Assembly (NCBI GenBank): GCA_949358305.1
Contig: OX442318.1
Coordinates: 8,418,501 to 8,482,500 of the forward strand
Direction: 5' to 3'
From: Strigamia acuminata
Taxonomy: Eukaryota > Arthropoda > Chilopoda > Geophilomorpha > Linotaeniidae
DNA length: 64,000 bases
The notes below the pieces were generated by a model. It did no database searches, was not told where the DNA came from, and saw only the letters and a list, made by a program, of their open reading frames with translations. The translations under genes and the position numbers were made by a program. Shown here one piece after another: positions 53,601 to 63,966 of this stretch. Each line of letters opens with the position of its first letter. The first letter of the stretch is position 1.

Positions 53601-54062
53601 GGGACTGCTTTTGGACCTTTCTAATGGCGAATTGGTAAACGATTTGCCATTGGAAACGCAAAAACGTGACCAATGGCGAATATGTGTGTGCTGAATTTCG
53701 CCATTGGAAACGCAAAAACGTGACCAATGGCGAATATGTGTGTGCTGAATTTCGCCATTGGAAACGCAAAAACGTGACCAATGGCGAATATGTGTGTGCT
53801 GAATTTCGCTATTGGAAAGGGTTTTGCGTTTCCAATAGCGAATATGTGTGTGCTGAATTTCGCCATTGGAAACGCAAAAACGTGACCAATGGCGAATATG
53901 TGTGTGCTGAATTTCGCCATTGGAAACGCAAAATCGTGACCAATGGCGAATATGTGTGTGCTGAATTTCGCCATTGGAAACGCAAAAACGTGACCAATGG
54001 CGAATATGTGTGTGCTGAATTTCGCTATTGGAAAGGGTTTTGCGTTTCCAATGGCGAATTGA
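53600..54062. repeat. 54-bp minisatellite with a palindrome in each unit
   Basis: About seven units of CCAATGGCGAATATGTGTGT GCTGAATTTCGCCATTGG plus GAAACGCAAAAACGTGA. Each unit contains the inverted arms CCAATGGCGAA and TTCGCCATTGG around a 16-nt loop. Two units (near 53800 and 54020) instead carry CTATTGGAAAGGGTTTTGCG. Open frames on both strands are by-products of the 54-bp (multiple of three) unit. Confidence 0.9.
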
Positions 54063-54725
54063 AATTGAACGAGCCGAGTGTGTATTTAAAGTGCTTGTGA
54101 GTCACGAGCGAACGATTTGGTTTGTTTAAACTGGTCGACTGATTTATTTAGAAAGTTCTGCTGTTTAAATAAGACGAATTAAACAGAACGTTGAGTGGAC
54201 GTGATTCCCTAAAGCAAACGAACTGTGGACGTGATGCCAGGCGAGAGGTGACCGGATGTCACAGTGCTAAAGCCAATATTGGCCTAATATTGGTAGGCTA
54301 CAAGAACGTATTGCTAGCTGATCGATTTTTACACATGCCGCATTTGCGCGATCGAATACAGCTAAACACCCGCCGTATTTGGGCGATCGAATACAGCCAA
54401 ACACCCGCCGCATTTGCGCGATCGAATACAGCTAAACACCCGCCGTATTTGGGCGATCGAATACAGCCAAACACCGGCCGTATTTGGGCGATCGAATGCG
54501 GCGGATGTTTGGCTGCATTCGATCGCGCAAATGCGGGCAGTGTTTGGTCGGTTCTCAGGTCTTAAAAAAATAAATAATAATTGAAATTGAACGAGCCGAG
54601 TGTGTATTTAAAGTATTTAAAGCAAACGAACTATGGACGTGATGCCAGACGGATGTCACAGCGCTAAAGCCAATATTGGCTATAATTGGTAGGTTACAAA
54701 AACGTATTGCTAGCTGACTCCGACT
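54063..54725. repeat. Duplicated segment flanking a GCGATCGAATAC array
   Basis: The stretch AATTGAACGAGCCGAGTGTG ... GCAAACGAACT(G/A)TGGACGTGATGCCAG ... AACGTATTGCTAGCTGA occurs at about 54058-54320 and again, shortened, at 54577-54717. Between them is a ~35-bp repeat (GCGATCGAATACAGC(T/C)AAACACCCGCCG(C/T)ATTTG), five copies at about 54345-54500, which then inverts: GCGATCGAATGC and GCATTCGATCGC form a 12-bp hairpin around 54487-54530. Confidence 0.8.
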
Positions 54726-55292
54726 GGTCCGCAACACACGCAACACACGCTGCTGGTTTTAATTCAAAGTTATCTTTATTTGTAATTCTAACTGGTTATG
54801 TAGTGCAATCGTCAGCTCCTATTGGCTGTTTAAAATAAAACGTTATTGAGACGTTCTCGTCTCCTTCCCATTCTCGTGTTCGTCTCGTCTCGTGTTCCTC
54901 AGGAACCCGAAAATTCTACAATTCATTAGTTCGAGACCAGCAGGACATGAACAGTGTTACACAACAATTTAGAACCCAAACGGACTCAGCATCGAACGGA
55001 ATCACATGTGCGAGGTCAAGTTAAACTTTCCATTCGATATCGATGCGAGTAACCTTGTATGTATATAAATATAACGCCTCACGCAGCACGTAAAACGTAT
55101 TTACACGACATTTTTACTGAAATAAAAGTTTGAAATTAAACAAAAAGCAATTTGAGGCACAAAACTGTGCATTTAAGTGCAAAAATTCATACTTTTGGCT
55201 TAAATTTTGAAACTTGTATAAACAATGCCGTGTGGGTCCAAAAAACGCTTAAATAAATGAAAAATGAATTTTAAAATGAATTTTTGTTACAG

Positions 55293-55397
55293 GCATCGAG
55301 TAACAGCACCGGACATTACGTTTACTTCACCAAACATAAAACGAAGATAGTACGACGGACAACGCACCCGAAATTTATGGAAGATACATATTTTTAA
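55293..55397 (+). other. Candidate terminal exon, 34 codons
   Basis: After TTTTTGTTACAG an open phase reads SNSTGHYVYFTKHKTKIVRR and ends at TAA 55395-55397; AATAAA follows at 55464. The spacing S-T-G-H-Y..T-K-x-K-x-K..H-P is loosely like ribosomal protein L33, but no upstream coding exon was identified. A TATATAAATA sequence at about 55058 could belong to the same gene. Confidence 0.25.
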
Positions 55398-55399
55398 TA

Positions 55400-58300
55400 T
55401 TGTGTAAATTATTATGTCTATACATTAATGCTTCTTTTTGGAAAGGAGATCGAAAAAACCGTTAATAAAACTTCTGTTATTCTATATTATGGAATGGATT
55501 TTTTTGTGTTAATAAAATAAATTTTAGAAATTTTTCTAATATTTGAATTAATAATCATTTGGATTGAAATGAGCACGGTGCTTTTGTAGAAGCGCGCAAA
55601 GCATTGCGGAGTACCTGCTCTGCACGCAGGAGCAGCAAGCGGTACAGCCAATCTAGCTGCCTGATTTAACATTGTTGTCCCAAGAGCAGCAATCGGAAAT
55701 GTAGAAAGCGGCGCCTAATCGCTTCAAACAACACGTTTTTGAAAAGTTTAATTCTTTTCATCACATATTGTCTATGTTATTATTCATTAAGCAGAGCCGG
55801 CTTGTGGGTCTTGCAAAAAATGTTTTTATTTTGGCAAAGTATTTTTTATCCCAAAAAGTTCATTTGTAAAGTAGATTGTCTCTAAAAAGAGTCTATTGCA
55901 GCACATGATAATGCATTTATTTGCCTAAAAATGTCTAAAAATGCATTTATTTTCGCCAGGTCGCTTACTACGACAAGACTGAAACGTTGCAAATGAGATT
56001 GCACAAATTTTGACAATTTTGCATTAAAATGACCCAAAAAAAATGCATTTTTACACGCAGATTGCAATTTGTCTGTCGAAAGAAACGTTTTCTAGTGGTT
56101 TCTGCAGATGATGATGTTAATCTGAGCCAGCCATTTGATCTCTCTCGTTTACAATGCTACATGAAATACGGATTGCCGAAACGGGACTCAATTTTAAGAT
56201 ACAATCGGACTCTCCAACCCAGCTGGGTTTTGGAACACTAAAAAAACAAAAGCCGCATTGAACTTTACAAGTGTAGGGCCATCCACGTATTTGAAATGTT
56301 TCGCAACACCAAAATATAGTAGGCACTTGATTCAAAATTTGATCGTGAAGATGGTGATGAGGAAACTGAAGTGTTTCATTATTGAACATTGCAATTATTG
56401 CACTAGAATGCAGAGAATTCTCCGCATTCATCGAGGTTTGATAACCGATCGAATGATTTGATTTTTTGACGTTTTTGATGGATTTAAATGTGAAAAAAAG
56501 TTATTTTTGGTTGGAAAATATCGATTTGAGCTCGAATTTTGATGAATTTGTTATGAAAATGTGAATTTTTGATGGTTTTTAACACTTTTAACCGATTTAC
56601 ATTCTGATTAATGTGGATACGTTTAGGAATTGTTCCATTTATGGTTTGTTTTGGCCAATCATGCGCTGTTTAGTTTCGTACTGACAATTTTGCATTAAAA
56701 TAGCACGAAAAAATGCATTTTTACACGCAGATTTCAATTTGTAAGTTTGCTTACTGTTAAAACTATTTATAGGAAAAGGCAAACTGTGTAAGATTTGTAT
56801 TACTTTTCATTTTAATTTTTTTTTCTCAAATATACTTGTAGAAAGTACGATTGGGAGGACAGCAGTGCCTGCATATGGACATGATCAAGATCTATTTTGA
56901 AAACGAATAATTATACAAAAAATATTTAATATTTTTGAAAAATTGTACTTCCTTATTTTAAATTTGATGTATTTTTCTTTCAATTGAATAAAAACATATA
57001 TTTTAATTTTTTCATCGATTTTTTCATTCCAACATGATTGACGGCCGGAAAATGAAGGCAAAATTGTCTATTTTAATAAAAATAAAAACATGATCAAATG
57101 TTGAAGAAAGAACTAGCTGCTAAGCTGATTGAAAAAAAAAGAATTTGAAACAAACGTCGAAGAAGTAGACACGATAAGAGCATCGTCCGATTTCGTGGGA
57201 AATGAGACGCGGCATCGAAAAGTGATATCCTCGTAAGTTGCGAGGCAGGAAAGCCACGCGTAATGAACCTCGATTCAAGAAACGACCTTAAAGCCGAGAC
57301 AGCAAATTACGTGAATTAATTATAACCGTTGACTAAATGCAATTAAAAGTTTTATTCAACATATTGGAACGTATTGGAACACGTATTGCAACCAGTATTA
57401 GACACTCTGGATAACTTTTTTAATGTTTTTGAGATGGCGGAAATGTAAAACCAAGATGAAACGATCATCGCTGTTCAAATATTCGTTCTAATGAACACGA
57501 ACCAGATGTCGGAGACGGACATGCATTTGGTCATCATTGACACAATTAGAGAGTCTCGTTTTAAAGGTGAAACGCAATAAATTGGCGGAATTTGTCATAC
57601 TTATACTGAATTGGGAAATAAGACACGTGGACGACGAGAAAACAACACGACTTGGGACCATAGCTTTTGGATGAGAACAAAAAACCATTCGACTATTTTC
57701 CGACAGTTTCGAGCACAGGACACATGTTTTATTGCAGTTTATCCAGTAGGAGGAGGTTTACCGCTCCCGTGGGCGACACAGACTTGCACATGCAGTTCTA
57801 TAAAAATGAAGAAACGACGATAATTTTTGATAACATCACAGAATAAAAATTCGTGTTTTTATTTCGAATTGAAAATGTAGCGGTCGGTTTATTTTGACGA
57901 TCAAATTGAAGGCAGCAATTGCAGGCTTTTGCCAATCGGTGACAAGTATTTCTTCGACTTGGAAATCCACATGAAAATCTTGGAGAGTTGTATAAATGAG
58001 AGAGAAATTGCCGGGTAGTTGGCAAAATTAAAAATGTAAAAGTCAGTGCAGAAATTCGACGGAGAAATTAATATTTTCCCGAGAGTTGATAATTCCACTG
58101 ATTTATGAATACATCAGCACATTTTTGAATTCGTGGAAGATAAATTAGAGATAAACAAAATATATCGATCTCGTTCAGTTTGTGACGATTCTACTTTTGG
58201 TTGAATTATAAGCCATTAAACGAGATAAATCGGTCGGAACAAGACATTGCTAAACCTAACAATAACCTAACCGAGATAAGCTACGAAATATGTGCAACGT

Positions 58301-58740
58301 GAATAAATAACCAGAATAGCAAATAACTTACGGTTTTCCATGTTTATTATCAATACAACTGGTTCTGGGTTCTGGGCATGTGTAAACATAACCGATCGTT
58401 TTTGACGTTGCAATCGAATTCTTTCGAAGGTCGCCATGTCGTTTTTTCACTGTTCGATTGAATCTACGTTGGAACGACGTATCGTGGGCGGACATGAGTG
58501 TATCATGGTTTTGATTATACAATACGAATGTAAATATAATCAGGTATGTGTTTATTTTGTAAATAAACTTTTAACACGAATAAACTTAAAAATGCATTGA
58601 TTTGCCTAAAAAAGGTCTAACTTGCCTAAAAAAAGGTCTTTAATGCATGAAAATGTTTATAACTGCTTAAAAAAAATTTGTCGTTATTAAACCTGTTACT
58701 TTCTCTCCTAATTTTATGTTAAATGGGCCACACATAGTCT
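55400..58740. other. Intergenic DNA with duplicated short segments
   Basis: TGACAATTTTGCATTAAAAT ... AAATGCATTTTTACACGCAG occurs at 56011-56072 and at 56682-56740. ATGCATTTATTTGCCTAAAAA-type segments occur at about 55912-55950 and 58592-58650. A 70-codon frame starts at ATG 56029 and includes the first repeat; it has no recognised domain. The rest shows no supportable gene. Confidence 0.4.
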
Positions 58741-58760
58741 TTGCACTCGTTCCCGAAGCC

Positions 58761-58855
58761 TTCCAAGCCGGCCTCGCCATCAAACCGTATCAAACATTTT
58801 TTGCAAAGCAAAAGGTAGTTGTCACAAAGTCATTCATTACTTTAAAAAGAATTTC
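58761..58855 (+). repeat. Left arm of a ~90-bp inverted repeat
   Basis: TTCCAAGCCGGCCTCGCCAT ... CAAACCGTATCAAACATTTT ... GTCACAAAGTCATT ... TTTAAAAAGAATT is repeated in inverted orientation at 60348-60438 with scattered differences. The arms are about 1.5 kb apart, so either two copies of one repeat in opposite orientation or the ends of one element. Confidence 0.75.
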
Positions 58856-59043
58856 TTGCCTTTTAGTCCTAACTCAAAAAATGTAGCACCTATGTGCCAA
58901 GTCTAATCCCTATTGTTTCAAAGTTTCCTGTCCTTTATGCAAACTTTCCCTTTGCCGACCCAATGTCGCCAGACAGGCAATTATTTCAATTAACATAATT
59001 TAGATCTACGAAAATACCCCTTTCCTTTGTGTAACTCAAAGGT

Positions 59044-59190
59044 TATAAAGACCCAAATTTTCCGATTCTCCTCACTTTTCGAAGTATCTTCTGCGTGCGT
59101 ACCAACGTGCACCCAAAGATCCACTCCTTCGCAAACTGAACGCAAATTTAGGACGACCACTGAAAAACTCGATTCGAACTCTCCATTGAC
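59044..59190 (+). promoter_or_regulatory. Candidate promoter and first exon
   Basis: TATAAAG at 59044-59050 is followed by CTCACTTTTCGAAG and a GC-richer stretch that ends in a good donor (TTGACG|GTAAGAAA, near 59190). No downstream coding exon could be linked to it. Confidence 0.25.
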
Positions 59191-59689
59191 GGTAAGAAAT
59201 TTATTGTATTGTTTCTTACCCTGTTGAATAGCTTCGAGTTGTTACATTAGTGAGACGTCTGATAATATTAACTCAGAATCGTGTATTTTCTTGAATTCTC
59301 TTCGAATTTAGGAATCTCAACCCCTTATTGGAGGCTTTGTAAACGCGCATCACAGTACTTCGTGATTCTTGTTATATATATATACATATATATATATTGG
59401 ATATGGTTTTATTAGATTATTAATTAGTTCTTAATAAATATGTTTATCTCTTAAATGTCACACACTTGTGTTGGCTCAACATGTTATTTTGATCACATTC
59501 ACCTATCAAATCACATTGTCGATTGTTACGAAGTCGGATATTAATCCTTATTCACTTGTTTATTTCTTCTCTACACCTAAACTAATTTGTGGTCACATGT
59601 GCAGTGACCTCCCCTACCACCCCTACCTCTGGAGTGACTCACGGCCGCATTCGATTGCAAACGATTTTCACTGATTTCATATTGACACT

Positions 59690-59935
59690 GCAAAGATTAA
59701 TTTTACTGATTTCATTTAATTATTCCTTTTTTTCTCTGATTTCATTTGAGATATTTTCGATTTATAGTGATTTCATTGATATATTAATAATTTTCATTGA
59801 TTTCATTGAAATATTCTTGATTTTCACTACTGATTTCATTGAAATACAGTATTCCTGATTTTCAGGGAATTTATACAGATCTTCAGTGGATTTATACTGA
59901 TTTTCAGTGGATTTTTATTGATTTCCGTGGATTTA
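59690..59935. repeat. Degenerate TGATTTCATTGAAATAT repeat
   Basis: About ten imperfect copies of a 17-25-bp unit (CTGATTTCATTGAAATATTC, later CTGATTTTCAGTGGATTTAT). An (AT)n tract lies further left at about 59373-59396. Confidence 0.65.
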
Positions 59936-60086
59936 ATGCAAAGCGATGTCGCCGAGATATTATTCGACAAACTCGCCACACAAAACATCAAATTAATCGA
60001 GTAAAAATTTAAAAAAATCAATAAATCGATTAATTTGATCAATTTCCAGATTAATTTTTCATCAGCAAATTTTCTAATCACCCACA

Positions 60087-60144
60087 CAGGGGCGGATCTA
60101 GCTTTTCGGGGGCCCGGGGCTTGAGGTTTTTTCGGGGCACCTTT
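60087..60144. mobile_element. 58-bp hAT-like fragment with 8-bp duplication
   Basis: CAGGGGCGGATCTAGCTTTT resembles the terminus of hAT MITEs, and the 58-bp segment is flanked by CACCCACA on both sides (60079-60086 and 60145-60152). The right end lacks the expected CCCTG, so it may be an internally deleted copy. Confidence 0.45.
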
Positions 60145-60347
60145 CACCCACATTTTTTAATCAATTTTCACGTGATTTTTTTTTTATTTATTTATTTTTT
60201 TATAATATTTTTTTTTTTTTTTTTTTTTTTAAGGAATTTAAGTGAAGTCACATTATTCAGCAATAGTCATTCTGTCCAAAAGACTATTTATTTCTGTACT
60301 AAGCCGTGGAATAGTAGGAAGTTTTCATTAGAAGCAACTCGCGCATT

Positions 60348-60438
60348 TCAATTCTTTTTAAGGTAATGACTTTGTGACCACAATCTTTTGCTATGCATAA
60401 AATGTTTGATACGGTTTGATTGCGAGGCCGGCTTGGAA
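60348..60438 (-). repeat. Right arm of the ~90-bp inverted repeat
   Basis: Reverse-complement partner of 58761-58855, ending GAGGCCGGCTTGGAA. A second, perfect 26-bp inverted pair begins where it ends (60437-60462, starting AACAAAAAAATATATTTTT) and has its partner at 60798-60823. Confidence 0.75.
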
Positions 60439-61426
60439 CAAAAAAATATATTTTTAGACTTTAAAATATAACTTAGCTAAAATATTAGACGCTTTTTAAA
60501 AAAAAACTTAGTCTATATTTTGAAAACTTATATTTTAAAGTTGTTAGCAATGAGAGAGCGGCTGACAAGAGAATTGACAACTGTTCTGGTTGGAAAATGT
60601 GCACAAACTGATTTATTCGAGCTCTTTACAATTAAAAAGTAAACAAAACAATTCTCGAACTTAAAATGTTACGACTTCTTCAATTGGTTGGCTTGACGCG
60701 ACGTCATCAAACGACACCGACAGGTGCGCTACGTGGCAGGTGTTCGCCCCAGGCGCAAGGTCATCGCACAGACGTGAGGTCATCCTATGGCCTCACAAAA
60801 GTCTAAAAATATATTTTTTTGTTTCATTTCTTCTGGTAGAACTTACTGCTGCTATTCTCTTGGTTATTTTCTACTTTAGTATAAAGAAATTCTTACAATT
60901 CATCCAGAATTGTATGTTAACTAAATTTCACGTCATTATGACGTAATTGTAAACTCTGCCAACGGAATTTTTTCTTTAAAGATCATAGGAAAAGAAATAA
61001 AAAATTTCTCTCATAGCTTTGAAATAACCATGTTAAATCAAAATAAATTAGGCGCATTCAATTCTAAATTACCAAATTCCGATTTCAAAAACTTGATTAC
61101 AGAATCGGTTTTTAACTTTTAACGAGTTAAACAACTAAACATCTGTAATGCAGGGAAGCATTACATATTAGACTTCTAAATCCTGTCCCTCTGTCCCTAA
61201 ATAAAACACCGAAATAAAAGAAGATACAGTAATTAAATAAAAAATAAAATTTTTGGCCAAAATAGAGCAACAACAAACCAAATCCCGCCAAAATTCGATC
61301 AAAAATGATCAAATTCGCGTAAGATAGCTCAACAACAAAAATATAAAAATAAATAATACTGTAATTTGTATTAACGACAATCAAAAATCTAATAGTTTTG
61401 CATTTTCCGCTACAAAGCCGTCGCCG

Positions 61427-61439
61427 GTTGCTAGGAGAC
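61427..61439. promoter_or_regulatory. X-box-like (RFX) site
   Basis: GTTGCTAGGAGAC fits RYYVYY-N-RRHRAC at every position. RFX factors bind such sites in ciliary gene promoters. It lies about 650 bp upstream of the exon holding the FLYWCH-MULE-RING start, but in repeat-derived DNA, so relevance is uncertain. Confidence 0.3.
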
Positions 61440-61557
61440 AGCGAGACGGCTGCACTGTAATGCGCGTTGATTCGTTCGTAAATTGGTTGTTTTTTTTTGT
61501 TTGATACATTTAATCGGAAAACTTTTAGATTTGATTTGATTTATTGAAAAGAGGAGC

Positions 61558-61665
61558 CAGGGCCGTTTCTACCTATGAGGCGAAGAGGCGGCCGCCAGGT
61601 GGCCATGCCGTGGTAAGTAACTTTACCAAGGCCGCCTCTTTGCCTCATAGGTAGAAACGGCCCTG
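61558..61665. mobile_element. 108-bp hAT-type foldback MITE
   Basis: CAGGGCCGTTTCTACCTATG at the left and its reverse complement at the right end (...GTAGAAACGGCCCTG) make nearly the whole element a hairpin with a ~25-nt loop. It is flanked by a perfect 8-bp duplication AGAGGAGC (61550-61557 and 61666-61673), the size made by hAT transposases. Confidence 0.9.
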
Positions 61666-62106
61666 AGAGGAGCGAAAAGTGTATCTTAATTATGCGTTTT
61701 TAAGATTTTTCATTCGAAATTCGAAAGTTAGATTACATTGCATCTGCCATGCGGCTAAAAGTTATTCATTTAAAATGGGTACATAACCTTTTTTAAGGTT
61801 ATTTCAAAGCTATGAGAGAAATTTTTTATTGCTCTTCCTATGACCTTAAAGGATTTTGAAGAGATTTGAATTTTTTTCCATCGTTTTTTGAATAAAACTC
61901 ATTTTTTTGCGGTTTTTTTTAAAAATAAAATTGAATTTTTCATCAATTTTGAATTAAATTGAGTTTTTAAAAAAATGTTTTTGAATCAAATTGAATTCTC
62001 AAAAGATTTACATGAGGCTTTGTGATGTTATTTTGTAAATTTTTAATTTATTAATTCTTTATTAATTCTTTTAATTTTACAGCGGATATCAATATCAAAT
62101 ACAGAC

Positions 62107-63966
62107 ATGCAAGCCACTATCATCGAAGGATTCCGAAAGAATTCTAAGCTGTATTTAATAGATGGACTACTCTATAGGCGCGATTCCTCAAAGGACAATA
62201 AAGCATACCTGTCGTGCAATGACAGAGCTTGTAGTGGAAGGGCGATTTTGCAAACAATCACAAATGAATCACTAATTTCAAAAGAACATAATTTAGCACA
62301 TCTGGATGCACACGTAGATGTAGCAAACAGGCAGTTTGCAGTTGTCGTTAAAACACGTGCTGAAGAAGAACCTTCAGTTAGCTTACGCACCATTTACCAT
62401 GCCGCTGGTTTAGAGATCCCTGAAGCAACGACATCATTCAGGTCTGCGGAGTCGGGAATGGCAAAGAGGCGGCGTCTGAATTTCCCAGTATTGCCTGACA
62501 CTTCAGAGGAGTTAGCCCAGCTGTTACCCGAAATAATGCATGGCCAAACGATTGGAGAAGAGATTTTTTTTCGAGAGCGACTGGTTGCGGGTGATGTAGA
62601 GATGTTAGTTTTCGCAGGGCCTCGAATGGTCACTGCCGCGACGAATGCTACGCTTTACCAGATGGATGGGACATTTACAGTTGTTCCGTTACCTTATTAC
62701 CAACTGTTCACCATATTCGCTATTACGAACGGATTTGCACTGCCTGTTCTGTTTGTGCTTATGACAGGCAAGACCCAGGCTGCGTACGAGACTTTGCTAC
62801 GGTATGCAAAGAGCCTTAACTTAATGCGAGCTCAGGACCTAACCATTATCACCGACTTCGAGACAGGCTTGCTGCCAGCCATTCACCAACAGCTGCCTAA
62901 TGCCCGGCACCACGGCTGCTACTTCCACTATTGCCAGGCTCTCTGGAGGAAAGTTCAAAGTCTGCGAATGATAAGAGAATACCGAACTGTGGTTGAGATC
63001 AAAAGCATCGTTAAAAAAGCAATGGCACTACCATTTCTGAAACCAGATGACATAGTCGAGGGTTACGAAATCATCCGACAAGAGTTCATCGAAACAGATC
63101 TCATAGAAGCTTACAATCGTTTGATTTTCCTGTTCCTGGACTATGTAAACGACACGTGGATTCAGCGCGTGGGTGTTGAGCGAATTTCGGTCCACGGACA
63201 ACACCGGCGTACAAACAATGCAGTGGAATCGTACCATGCTGCTCTTTATCGCCAAATCAAAACGAGCCATCCGAATTTGTGGGTTTTCTTAGATTTCATC
63301 CGACGTATCGAACATCAGGCATGCCGTGACTACGACTTGATCCATATGGGAAACTTGCCCAACCGAGATCGCCGCCTGAAGTATGCCTACACCGACCGCA
63401 GGATTCGCCGTGTAATTGCGCAGTATCGAGATAACCTGAAAACCATCCCAGAGGTGTTATCACATCTCATGAATGTCGCACCCCGGTTCGATGGCATGAC
63501 GAGGGCGCAACAGCGCACCGCTAGGCGTAATGAGGTTCGTGCGAATGTTATTTTGCCAGCACCGATTCCTGTGCTCGCACCGATTGTTGTACCCGCACCG
63601 ATTGTTGTACCCGCACCGATTGTTGTACCCGCACCAATGCCTGTTGCTCGGCCACGCCCAAACACGCGCGCCCGTGTGCGAGATGCAAATGTAGTACCAC
63701 CTGTAGTTGCGCCACGAGATGCAAATGTAGTACCACCTGTAGTTGCTCCACGAGATGCAGACGACATGAACTGCATAATATGTCTAACTGCCAGAAAGAA
63801 TGCCATTTTTCTGCCATGTGCACATGGCCACTGCTGCTTGCCTTGCAGTGAGCGGGTGATGCGTGGAGAATATACGGATGCCGCGGGAGTTCAGCGTGTG
63901 GGTAGAAGACCTCATTGCCCCTTCTGCCGTGGTCGCGTGGTTAGCGTGCTCAGAATTTTTCTCTAA
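62107..63966 (+). CDS. FLYWCH-MULE transposase-RING finger protein, 619 aa
   Basis: One uninterrupted exon from ATG 62107 to TAA 63966; a splice acceptor (TTTTACAG, 62082) 24 bp upstream points to a 5' UTR intron, and AATAAA is at 63990-63995. Residues about 5-75 form a FLYWCH-like zinc finger (YLSCNDRACSG ... HNLAHLDAH), a DNA-binding module. Residues about 180-385 form a MULE transposase core: D187 (MDGTF), D250 (ITDFETG), the CX2H pair C271/H274 (CYFHYC) and E374 (NNAVESYH), so the acidic triad is complete. A Pro/Val linker with VPAPIV repeats and a duplicated RDANVVPPVVAP leads to a RING finger at about 556-611 (CIIC ... CAHGHCCLPC ... CPFC), the signature of E3 ubiquitin ligases. It may be an intact transposon gene or a domesticated one; the right terminus lies beyond the window. 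Confidence 0.9.
   Translation: MQATIIEGFRKNSKLYLIDGLLYRRDSSKDNKAYLSCNDRACSGRAILQTITNESLISKEHNLAHLDAHVDVANRQFAVVVKTRAEEEPSVSLRTIYHAAGLEIPEATTSFRSAESGMAKRRRLNFPVLPDTSEELAQLLPEIMHGQTIGEEIFFRERLVAGDVEMLVFAGPRMVTAATNATLYQMDGTFTVVPLPYYQLFTIFAITNGFALPVLFVLMTGKTQAAYETLLRYAKSLNLMRAQDLTIITDFETGLLPAIHQQLPNARHHGCYFHYCQALWRKVQSLRMIREYRTVVEIKSIVKKAMALPFLKPDDIVEGYEIIRQEFIETDLIEAYNRLIFLFLDYVNDTWIQRVGVERISVHGQHRRTNNAVESYHAALYRQIKTSHPNLWVFLDFIRRIEHQACRDYDLIHMGNLPNRDRRLKYAYTDRRIRRVIAQYRDNLKTIPEVLSHLMNVAPRFDGMTRAQQRTARRNEVRANVILPAPIPVLAPIVVPAPIVVPAPIVVPAPMPVARPRPNTRARVRDANVVPPVVAPRDANVVPPVVAPRDADDMNCIICLTARKNAIFLPCAHGHCCLPCSERVMRGEYTDAAGVQRVGRRPHCPFCRGRVVSVLRIFL

Larger units (their letters stand above)
60975..61851. 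mobile_element. ~880-bp segment bounded by ~50-bp inverted repeats
   Basis: CTTTAAAGATCATAGG ... TTTCTCTCATAGCTTTGAAA TAACC at 60975-61029 is inverted at 61797-61851 with few differences. The interior has no frame with recognised domains; it holds a hAT MITE (61558-61665) and an X-box-like site (61427-61439). Target-site duplication was not identified, so it could be a MITE-like element or two opposed repeats. Confidence 0.5.

Noticed and set aside
53593-54100. Frames on both strands over the 54-bp array (EYVCAEFRHWKRKNV and KFSTHIFAIGH repeats)
   Set aside because: Unit length is a multiple of three, so several frames stay open by composition; no flanking gene structure.
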